The translations under genes were made by a program, and so were the position numbers. Below are positions 1-5,536 of a DNA stretch of 9,396 nucleotides, piece after piece (position 1 is the stretch's first letter; every line of letters starts with the position of its first letter). Source of the DNA: Spirochaetae bacterium HGW-Spirochaetae-9 (GTDB lineage: Bacteria > Spirochaetota > Spirochaetia > Treponematales > Rectinemataceae); contig PGXP01000047.1 in assembly GCA_002839205.1 (NCBI GenBank), positions 1-9,396 on the forward strand, in the 5' to 3' direction. A model generated the notes under the pieces. That model saw only the letters and a program-made list of their open reading frames with translations. It was not told the DNA's origin and made no database searches.

Positions 1-897
1 ATCGGGGATCATAGGCTGCCCATTCACCTCGATAGCCCAGAGCTGACCTCCGGCGAAGGCCATATCGCAGCGCGAGTAGTCTCTGACGCCTGTCGAGGAG
101 AGGGCTTGGCCGCCGAAGGCTTTTACATCCTCCAGCAGATCCTCATCAGCCAAGGCACGAGCTTCTGTCCTGTCGTCATCCTTATCCTGGGTTGTTATGA
201 CATGGAGCCCCTCTGGCTTGAGAAATACGATCTCGGCAGGCATCAGAAGTCGTTGAGGGCCATTGCCGATGCATGCACAGGTTATCTCACGAAAATCGGG
301 GTATAGCCCAAGGTAATGCTCGACTAGAATATGGCGGAATTCCTTCGCCAGGCGTCCTGCCAAGGTTTTCAGTCCCTCAATATCGAAGACGACGGAATCC
401 TTCGTGATTCCTCGCGAATTGCCGGCATCGGAAGGTTTTACGATGCAGGGAAAAGGAGGGAGAGGCCCCTTTTCGAAGGGAGGCAAACCAGAGCTGGTAT
501 CCAGGGCAATAAAATCCGGCGTTGCGATCCCGTCGGCCAGCCATTTTTCCTTCAGGGCGGTTTTGGACAAGGCCAGTTCGATGACGTGGGGAGAAGAGCC
601 GACATAAGGGAGAGTGCGCTGCTCAAGCCAGCCATGGACATTGACGGGTTTGCCCTCATCGTCGGGCAAGTGGTCGGGGGCGCAGAAAACAAGATCGGGG
701 CTAAAGCCTGCTATGAGTTTGTCGAGGCCTGCGATATCGCCCGCTTGGGCTTGTGCCGAATAAAACCCGGCATCCTGGAGCAGTTCCGCAAAATGGCGAA
801 AACGCCTTGCGTTCCTGGCGGCCGCAGCAGGCTCGGAGGAAGGAGAAAAGACGATCAGTACTCGTTGGGATGGTGCGTTCGTCGGCGCATATTCCAA
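1..897 (-). CDS. D-alanine--D-alanine ligase-like ATP-grasp protein (3' end missing)
   Basis: An open frame of 299 codons without a stop runs off the left edge of the window. The start is TTG at 897, chosen because AAGGAGG lies 9 nt upstream; the nearby ATG is out of frame and soon hits a stop. ATP-grasp features are visible: LPYVGS followed by SKTALKEKW (the usual lysine-rich N-terminal flank), GIATPDF, the ATP-binding strand CIVKPSDAGNSRGITK, LVEHYLG, FREITCACIGNG, MPAEIVF, and the metal-binding end AIEVNGQPMIP, where the E and N are the expected Mg ligands. Ddl enzymes join two D-amino acids using ATP and are usually 300-370 residues long, so only the C-terminal tail is absent. The N-terminal EREVS-like and HGxxGEDG motifs of true Ddl are not recognisable; the second region reads CAPDHLPDDEGKPVNVHG. 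I therefore infer a Ddl-fold ligase that may use another substrate. Fold confidence is high, substrate confidence low. Confidence 0.85.
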   Translation of the reverse strand, partial: MEYAPTNAPSQRVLIVFSPSSEPAAAARNARRFRHFAELLQDAGFYSAQAQAGDIAGLDKLIAGFSPDLVFCAPDHLPDDEGKPVNVHGWLEQRTLPYVGSSPHVIELALSKTALKEKWLADGIATPDFIALDTSSGLPPFEKGPLPPFPCIVKPSDAGNSRGITKDSVVFDIEGLKTLAGRLAKEFRHILVEHYLGLYPDFREITCACIGNGPQRLLMPAEIVFLKPEGLHVITTQDKDDDRTEARALADEDLLEDVKAFGGQALSSTGVRDYSRCDMAFAGGQLWAIEVNGQPMIPD

Positions 898-906
898 AAC
901 CTGGGG

Positions 907-913
907 CCTCCTT
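907..913 (-). promoter_or_regulatory. Strong ribosome binding site fixing a TTG start
   Basis: The minus strand reads AAGGAGG, 9 nt before the TTG at 897. It is a near-perfect Shine-Dalgarno sequence and decides the start of the Ddl-like gene. Confidence 0.75.
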
Positions 914-934
914 ATGAAGAGATCAGTACATACT

Positions 935-940
935 ATTGTA
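935..940 (-). promoter_or_regulatory. Possible -10 element of the Ddl-like gene
   Basis: The minus strand reads TACAAT, a 5/6 match to TATAAT, and would give a leader of about 31 nt carrying the AAGGAGG site. No good -35 is seen; the best candidate 18 nt upstream is GTGCAA, a 3/6 match. The surrounding bases are AT-rich compared with the rest of the window. Confidence 0.3.
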
Positions 941-1019
941 ACACTCAAAAATGCATAATTGCACTTTAACCGCAAAATTTTTTTGCCAGCCTCTGATGCC
1001 TGGATGAAACGGCCTGTGC

Positions 1020-1048
1020 TTTACCTCATGGTACTGGTGCGGTATAGT
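1020..1048 (+). promoter_or_regulatory. Predicted sigma-70-type promoter of the E2-like gene
   Basis: TTTACC (1020-1025, 4/6) and TATAGT (1043-1048, 5/6) are separated by exactly 17 nt. The predicted transcription start is 1055-1056, which coincides with the ATG at 1056, so the message may be leaderless. There is no Shine-Dalgarno sequence upstream of either candidate start, which fits this reading. Confidence 0.5.
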
Positions 1049-1055
1049 GAAATCC

Positions 1056-1970
1056 ATGCTTTTCATCGACAGACCCGACGGCAAAAAAGTAAAACAGGCC
1101 CACGCCCTCAATGCGGTGATGCCCTATATGATGAGCGGACGCAACCAGTCGGCCGTCTATTACGACAAGGACATCGATGTGGAAGCTGCGCTGCTCCATG
1201 TCAGGGCAAAGAATGCATGCCTCGGCCCCAAACACGAGATTCCTGAGCAGGAGCGCTGCTCCCTCTTTGCCCTTGTCCTCGCCGCCCTGGTGAGGACGAT
1301 AGCCATTCGGCCGGGGCTCAACAGATTCATCCACGGCAGGGCTCTCTATCAGCGAAACGAGATCGCCATTTCCTTTGTCGTGAAACAGAAGATGACGGAG
1401 GCGGCCCCGGAAGGGAGTGCCAAGGTATATTTCAAGCCGGAGGACAACCTCGATGCAGTCACCCACAGAGTGAACAAGGCGATCGCTTATGTCCGCGAGG
1501 TAGGTGAAGGGGGCGACGGCGAGGAAATCGCCAAACTCGCGCACAGGATTCCCGGTGCCAAAGCCCTGGTGATAGGCCTCTACAAGCTTCTCGATCGCTT
1601 CAATCTGGCCCCGGCCGCCCTCCTCCGTGTAGATCCCTTCTACGCAACCCTGTTCTTCGCGAATCTGGGAAGCATAGGCCTGGACACGCCCTTTCATCAT
1701 CTCTATGAATGGGGCAACGCGAGCTTCTTCGTCGTGATGGGGAAAATGACACAGAAGGAAGGTCACCGAATTCCTTCGGAAGCAAAACATCACTGCATCA
1801 ACTTCAAAGTGACCCTGGATGAGAGAATCTCCGACGGCCTCTACTTTGCCCGCTCGGCCTCGATATTCTATCGCCTGCTCACATCGCCAGCTTTGCTGGA
1901 CCTTGGCCTGGAAGAAGCGAAGTCTATCCTGGAGAAGGGTAACGAAGGGTCGCCTGACAGGATGGGATAA
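1056..1970 (+). CDS. Stand-alone E2-like protein (2-oxo acid dehydrogenase acyltransferase catalytic-domain fold)
   Basis: This 304-residue protein has the chloramphenicol acetyltransferase/E2 catalytic-domain fold and no lipoyl or E1/E3-binding domain. Recognisable blocks are a PDGKKVK N-terminus, AVMPYMMSGRN (about 20-30), LNRFIHGRALYQRNEIAISF (about 88-107), FFANLGSIG (about 200-208, matching the E2 SNLG segment), HHLYEWGN (214-221) and DERISDGLYFA (255-265). Classical E2 enzymes have DHRxxDG here, and the His is the general base for acyl transfer; this protein has Glu256. From memory, DERxxDG is shared by a subfamily of similar stand-alone proteins in anaerobes, so the change is probably not a local mutation. 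The real acceptor and reaction are unknown. ATG 1056 is preferred because it coincides with the predicted transcription start; GTG 1047 in the same frame would add three residues. The gene converges on the fmdB-type gene and is not beside E1 or E3 genes. Confidence 0.85.
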   Translation: MLFIDRPDGKKVKQAHALNAVMPYMMSGRNQSAVYYDKDIDVEAALLHVRAKNACLGPKHEIPEQERCSLFALVLAALVRTIAIRPGLNRFIHGRALYQRNEIAISFVVKQKMTEAAPEGSAKVYFKPEDNLDAVTHRVNKAIAYVREVGEGGDGEEIAKLAHRIPGAKALVIGLYKLLDRFNLAPAALLRVDPFYATLFFANLGSIGLDTPFHHLYEWGNASFFVVMGKMTQKEGHRIPSEAKHHCINFKVTLDERISDGLYFARSASIFYRLLTSPALLDLGLEEAKSILEKGNEGSPDRMG

Positions 1971-2018
1971 CAGGATTTTCAGGACCAGCAGGAACAGTAA
2001 CAGGAACGGCAGCTGGCC

Positions 2019-2366
2019 TCAGGCGCTCTCTTTTTTCGGCTTGGCCGGGCAGGAGGCGCAGGCCTGGGCCTTCCCTACAGCAGAATCCTTCCCGGCAGGA
2101 GCGGCCTTTTCCGCGGGCGCGGCAGCATCGGACTTCTCTGCCCTGGAGGATTTCGCCGAAGCGTTCACCGTGGCGGCACTCGATGCTTTTTTGGAATCAG
2201 TGACATAGAATCCGCTGCCCTTGAAAATGATGCCGGTACCGCCGCCGATGAGGCGCCTGACCTTGCCGCCGCATTTGGGGCAGGTTTTCAGCGGCTCCTC
2301 TGACATCGACTGGAACTGCTCGAAGCTGTGGCTGCATTTCCGGCATTCATATTCGTATGTAGGCAT
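2019..2366 (-). CDS. FmdB-family zinc ribbon protein with an Ala/Lys-rich tail and extra CxxC
   Basis: The 115-residue protein begins [11 protein letters not shown], the hallmark of FmdB/CxxC_CxxC regulatory proteins. The zinc ribbon uses C8, C11, C29 and C32. It is followed by the family's conserved segment [16 protein letters not shown] (43-58). Residues 59-100 are low complexity (Ala, Ser, Lys, Glu), and the tail holds a second CxxC (C103, C106) before a Lys-rich end. Family members are small and often annotated as putative regulators; their biochemical role is poorly defined. Start at 2366: GAGG lies about 8 nt upstream. The gene follows kbl on the same strand after 83 bp and has its own promoter-like sequence, so it may be expressed separately from the upstream operon. 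Confidence 0.9.
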   Translation of the reverse strand: MPTYEYECRKCSHSFEQFQSMSEEPLKTCPKCGGKVRRLIGGGTGIIFKGSGFYVTDSKKASSAATVNASAKSSRAEKSDAAAPAEKAAPAGKDSAVGKAQACASCPAKPKKESA

Positions 2367-2415
2367 ATGGCGAACCTCGGTCTTGTGGAGCGATGGAATT
2401 GTTTGTTCGTCAGAA

Positions 2416-2444
2416 AATATAGCGAAAAGCCGGGGGAACGTAAA
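2416..2444 (-). promoter_or_regulatory. Predicted promoter of the FmdB-family gene
   Basis: On the minus strand, TTTACG (2444-2439, 4/6) and TATATT (2421-2416, 5/6) are separated by 17 nt. The predicted start near 2409 gives a leader of about 43 nt with a GAGG ribosome site. The -35 lies inside the loop of the terminator-like hairpin at the end of kbl. Confidence 0.55.
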
Positions 2445-2459
2445 GTGGCCTATCCCCCG
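2425..2459 (-). terminator. Terminator-like hairpin overlapping the kbl stop
   Basis: The arms CGGGGGA (2459-2453) and TCCCCCG (2437-2431) are exact 7-bp complements around a 15-nt loop. GC and then TTTT follow (2428-2425), and a second TTTT occurs further on. The upstream arm contains the last codons of kbl and the TAG stop lies in the loop. The U-tract is short, so termination may be partial. Confidence 0.45.
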
Positions 2460-3715
2460 ATAAGGCCCAGCCTCTTTCCAACCTTCGTGAATGCCTCCAC
2501 GGCGAAATCGATCTGCTCGGGGCTGTGGGCCGCCGAAATCTGCACCCTGATGCGCGCCTTGCCCCGCGGAACCACGGGGAAGGAGAAGCCGATGACATAG
2601 ACGCCCTCTTCGAGGAGGGCGTCGGCCATGGCGTGGGCGAGCTTTTCGTCCCAGAGCATGACGGGGCAGATGGGATGGACACCTGGTCTGATGTCAAAGC
2701 CCGCGGCCGTCATTTTCTCCCTAAAGCGTTTTGTGTTCGTCTCAAGCCTGTCGCGCAGGGCCGTCGATGCCGAAAGAAGCTCGAGAGCCTTGAGCGTGCC
2801 GCCCACGATGGAGGGCGCCACAGTGTTCGAGAAGAGGTAAGGCCTCGCCTTCTGCCGCATGTACTCGACGATTTCCTTGCGCGCGGCGATCACTCCCCCG
2901 GAGGCGCCGCCCAACGCCTTTCCGAAGGTGGTGGTGATGATGTCCACCCTGCCCGCCACGTCGCAGTGCTCCCAGGTGCCGCGGCCTGTAAGGCCGGTGA
3001 AGCCTGTAGCATGGGAGTCGTCCACCATGACGAGGGCGTCGTATTTTTCGGCGAGGCCGCAGATGGAGCGTAGGTCGGCGATGTCGCCGTCCATGGAAAA
3101 AACGCCGTCGGTGGCTATCATCCTGATCCTGGCGCCCGAGGCCTCCTTGAGACAGCGCTCGAGGCCCTTGGCCGTCTTGCCAGTGTCCGGGTCGGTCGCT
3201 TCGGTATCGCCCATGTCGGCATGCCTGAAAACCCAACGCTTCGCCTTGCAGAGCCTCACCCCGTCGATGATGGACGCATGGTTGAGGCTGTCGGTGATGA
3301 TGGCGCAGTCCTCGTCGAGGAGGGGCTCGAAAACGGCGCCGTTGGCGTCGAAACAGGAGGAGAAGAGGATGGCGTCCTCCGTACCGAGAAATTCGGCCAC
3401 CTTCCGCTCGAGGAGCTTGTGGGGGCTCTGCGTGCCGCAGATAAAGCGCACCGAAGCGAGACCGTAGCCCCATGCCTTGGCGGCCTGGATCGCGGCAGCC
3501 TGGATTTCGGCGTTGTTCGCGAGGCCGAGATAGTTGTTGGCGCAGAAATTGAGCACTTCCCCGCCCACGCTGCCCCCGCCGGGCGCCCCATCTCCGCCGG
3601 CCACTCTAATCACCGCGCCCTGGGGAGTGGCGATGACGCGCTCGCCTTTGTACAGCCCTTCTGCCCTGAGGGCATCCAGCTTCCCCTTCAATTCAGCCTT
3701 GATGGAACCGTACAT
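2450..3715 (-). CDS. kbl: Glycine C-acetyltransferase (2-amino-3-ketobutyrate CoA ligase)
   Basis: This PLP enzyme of the alpha-oxoamine synthase family interconverts 2-amino-3-ketobutyrate plus CoA with glycine plus acetyl-CoA, the second step of threonine breakdown. It is cytosolic. The 421-residue product has [13 protein letters not shown] (56-68), [10 protein letters not shown] (94-103), the cofactor motif DDSHATGF (Asp232, His235) and [13 protein letters not shown] with the PLP lysine at 266. The 31-residue gap from His235 to Lys266 equals that in the E. coli enzyme. It is about 23 residues longer than the usual 398: a Gly-rich insert lies near 39-52 and a short one (DPDTGKTAK) near 175-183. 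The start at 3715 has AGGAGG 4 nt upstream, and that site overlaps the rhomboid stop, 9 bp away. No threonine dehydrogenase (tdh) gene is adjacent, so its partner must lie elsewhere or the enzyme serves glycine metabolism alone. Confidence 0.92.
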   Translation of the reverse strand: MYGSIKAELKGKLDALRAEGLYKGERVIATPQGAVIRVAGGDGAPGGGSVGGEVLNFCANNYLGLANNAEIQAAAIQAAKAWGYGLASVRFICGTQSPHKLLERKVAEFLGTEDAILFSSCFDANGAVFEPLLDEDCAIITDSLNHASIIDGVRLCKAKRWVFRHADMGDTEATDPDTGKTAKGLERCLKEASGARIRMIATDGVFSMDGDIADLRSICGLAEKYDALVMVDDSHATGFTGLTGRGTWEHCDVAGRVDIITTTFGKALGGASGGVIAARKEIVEYMRQKARPYLFSNTVAPSIVGGTLKALELLSASTALRDRLETNTKRFREKMTAAGFDIRPGVHPICPVMLWDEKLAHAMADALLEEGVYVIGFSFPVVPRGKARIRVQISAAHSPEQIDFAVEAFTKVGKRLGLIGG

Positions 3716-3724
3716 ATGCCCTCC

Positions 3725-4288
3725 TCAGGCCCGGGGCCGAGCACGGAAAAAGCCCAGGCCCGAGCCCACGAGACCGCCCGCGATATGGGCGAACTGGGAG
3801 ATGTTGTCTTGCTTGGCGAGGGCGTCCCATACCTGGCCGCCCAGATAGACGATCATCACGAGGATGAAGGTGAGGGGTATTTCGCCTTTGTTAAAGTTGG
3901 TGATGGAAGCGAGGATGATCATCATGAAGACGATGCCCGATGCGCCGAGGAGGACGGTGCCCGGAAAGAGAAGGACATTCAGGAGGCCCGTGACGGCAGC
4001 CGTGATGACGACGCTGAGGAGGATGAATCCCGATCCGTATGCCATCTCAAGAATGGGCCCGAGAAGGAGAATCATCGTGAAGTTGCCCATGTAATGCTGG
4101 ACGGAAGCCGATCCGAAGATGTAGCTGAACAGCTTCAGATAATCGCCGAGGGCATTGGTGCGGAAGGGGGACGGCGTCGAGAACCAGAGGGCGGTGAGCG
4201 AAGGCATGACGGTGATTGACAGGACGAGAACGACAGCCGATATGAAGGTGAAGGTGAGCGAAACGGGAGCATTATAGCGTATTTTCAT
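3725..4288 (-). CDS. Rhomboid-family intramembrane serine protease
   Basis: The 187-residue, highly hydrophobic protein has the compact six-helix rhomboid core and no soluble extension. Visible motifs are HYMGN (65-69, the helix-2 HxxxN motif), a Glu in LEMAYGSGF (80-88), the nucleophile in GASGIVFM (Ser117) and AHIAGGLVGSGLG (167-179) with the catalytic His168. Both members of the Ser-His dyad are present, so it is predicted to be active in the inner membrane, cleaving transmembrane substrates; its substrates cannot be read from the sequence. It ends in a short Arg-rich tail (RARPRA). The start at 4288 has AAAGGAGG 5 nt upstream. It lies 12 bp after the exonuclease III gene and 9 bp before kbl, which is consistent with one transcript. 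Confidence 0.9.
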   Translation of the reverse strand: MKIRYNAPVSLTFTFISAVVLVLSITVMPSLTALWFSTPSPFRTNALGDYLKLFSYIFGSASVQHYMGNFTMILLLGPILEMAYGSGFILLSVVITAAVTGLLNVLLFPGTVLLGASGIVFMMIILASITNFNKGEIPLTFILVMIVYLGGQVWDALAKQDNISQFAHIAGGLVGSGLGFFRARPRA

Positions 4289-4300
4289 TGTTTCCTCCTT

Positions 4301-5083
4301 TCAGAGATCGAGGGCGAGGGAGACGGGGCAATGGTCTGAACCCATGACATGGGACTGAATGCCTGCCGCCGCCAAGGCCGGAAGGAACTCGGGGTCGATG
4401 CAGTGGTAGTCGAGGCGCCATCCGACATTGTTGGCCCTCGCCTGGGGGACACGGTAGGTCCACCAGCTATAATGACCCGGTTCCGGGCAGAGATGCCGGA
4501 AAGTGTCGATATACCCTGATCCAGTATACTTGTCCATCCATGCCCGCTCTTCGGGCAGATAGCCGGGATTGCCAACGTTCTGCTCAGGACGGGCGAGATC
4601 GATCGGCCTGTGTGAAATATTGAAGTCGCCGGCGACGACGACATGACGGCCAGTCACTCTGAGATTGTTGCAGAAGGCGAGAATGGCATCGCAGAAACGG
4701 ATCTTGTACTCAATCCTCGCTCCCGCATCCTGGCTGTTGGGGAAATAGGCCGAAACGAGGACAAAATCATCGAAATCGGCGATGACCGTGCGGCCTTCGT
4801 CGTCGAATTCGGGGATTCCAAGGTTGGAAACCGAGCTGGGCTCCCTTTTGGAGAAGATGGCCGTTCCCGAATAGCCTCGGCGTTTCGCGCTCGCCCACTG
4901 TACGGCATAGGGCTTGCCGTCGCGGCTGACAGGGTTCTGCAGCTCAAGGGGAAGCTGGTCGGGATGGGCTTTTGTCTCCTGAAGGCAGATGAAATCAGCG
5001 TCCTCTTCCTTGAGCCAGTCCAGAAAACCCTTGCCGGTGCAAGCCCGGATGCCATTCACATTCCATGAAAGAAGCTTCTTCAT
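4301..5083 (-). CDS. xth: Exodeoxyribonuclease III / AP endonuclease
   Basis: The 260-residue protein belongs to the ExoIII/APE1 family, which cuts DNA at abasic sites and removes 3' blocking groups in base excision repair. The catalytic set is complete: SWNVNGIRA (Asn8, Asn10), CLQETKA (Glu36, metal), SAYFPN (Tyr113), AGDFNISH (Asp153, Asn155), GWRLDYHCID (Asp225) and GSDHCPVSL (Asp250, His251). The length is normal for the family. The start at 5083 follows GAGG with about 7-8 nt spacing and begins MKKLLSWNVNG, as expected for the family. It is the second gene of the cluster, 21 bp downstream of the small unknown gene and 12 bp ahead of the rhomboid gene. It could be named exoA or xthA; the sequence does not distinguish these. 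Confidence 0.95.
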   Translation of the reverse strand: MKKLLSWNVNGIRACTGKGFLDWLKEEDADFICLQETKAHPDQLPLELQNPVSRDGKPYAVQWASAKRRGYSGTAIFSKREPSSVSNLGIPEFDDEGRTVIADFDDFVLVSAYFPNSQDAGARIEYKIRFCDAILAFCNNLRVTGRHVVVAGDFNISHRPIDLARPEQNVGNPGYLPEERAWMDKYTGSGYIDTFRHLCPEPGHYSWWTYRVPQARANNVGWRLDYHCIDPEFLPALAAAGIQSHVMGSDHCPVSLALDL

Positions 5084-5104
5084 TGATCTTCCTCGGTAGT
5101 ATTG

Positions 5105-5410
5105 TCAAGTTCCCAGGATGGAATCGATGAGACCCTTCAGAGCCGTGTCTATAGACGGCGGGACACCTGCATTGGAGACATCGATCTGGAAAATCCCATC
5201 TTTGAAGACGATCGGACTCTGGTCGTCGGGGAGAGGCATATCCTCGTCCTCGGCCGATAGTTCGTGTATCCCGCGCAGGAAGGAATCTCTGGGGTTCCGC
5301 TCCGCCGCCTCGAAAAATCCCGAGGCTCGCGATGCCTTGAGCGCGGATGCCAGATATCGTCGTCCACCAAGGGAAAAGCTGGCTTTGATGGTTTCAGTGT
5401 CGGATCTCAT
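5105..5410 (-). CDS. Small protein of unknown function, head of the xth operon
   Basis: I do not recognise this 101-residue protein. It begins MRSDTETIKASFSLGGRRYL, has no signal peptide, membrane segment or cysteine motif, and its middle is acidic (ELSAEDEDMPLPDD). Predicted amphipathic helices flank this, and it ends in LKGLIDSILGT. The start at 5410 is a judgement. The frame stays open further upstream, with an ATG at 5488 (127 residues) and a TTG at 5578 that would run into the divergent gene. The extra residues look like non-coding translation and neither start has a ribosome site. A weak CTGGCA-18-TATGGT element would start transcription about 6 nt before 5410. It sits 21 bp upstream of xth on the same strand, so co-transcription is likely; a link to DNA repair is only guilt by association. 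Confidence 0.6.
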   Translation of the reverse strand: MRSDTETIKASFSLGGRRYLASALKASRASGFFEAAERNPRDSFLRGIHELSAEDEDMPLPDDQSPIVFKDGIFQIDVSNAGVPPSIDTALKGLIDSILGT

Positions 5411-5507
5411 GATGGTGAGGATACCATACTCCGATTGGCCACTGAATGCCAGACCTCTCCGTATGGCAAAAACGCGCAAAAGTTGCATCGCAAGGCCGCA
5501 GTTTCGT

Positions 5508-5517
5508 TCCACGTGGA
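5508..5517. repeat. Perfect 10-bp palindrome in the divergent intergenic region
   Basis: TCCACGTGGA is its own reverse complement. It lies about 20-30 bp upstream of the metalloprotease gene start in the 126-bp gap between divergent genes, where an operator would be expected. No regulator is suggested by the sequence alone. Confidence 0.3.
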
Positions 5518-5536
5518 TTGATGGTAGATTGAATAT

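Noticed and set aside
331..969. A 212-codon plus-strand open frame.
   Set aside because: It lies antisense to the Ddl-like gene, whose minus-strand translation carries clear ATP-grasp motifs; the plus frame has no recognisable features.
1026..1793. A 255-codon minus-strand open frame.
   Set aside because: It is antisense to the E2-like gene, and its translation is rich in His/Arg/Gly with no motif.
2001..2040. Possible plus-strand terminator for the E2-like gene, ending in the T-run at 2031-2036.
   Set aside because: Only a 3-bp stem (GCC/GGC) precedes the T-run, and the run lies inside the coding end of the convergent fmdB-type gene.
3221..4219. A 332-codon plus-strand open frame across kbl and the rhomboid gene.
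   Set aside because: It spans two well-identified minus-strand genes and their junction; its acidic, repetitive translation is typical of an antisense shadow in GC-rich DNA.
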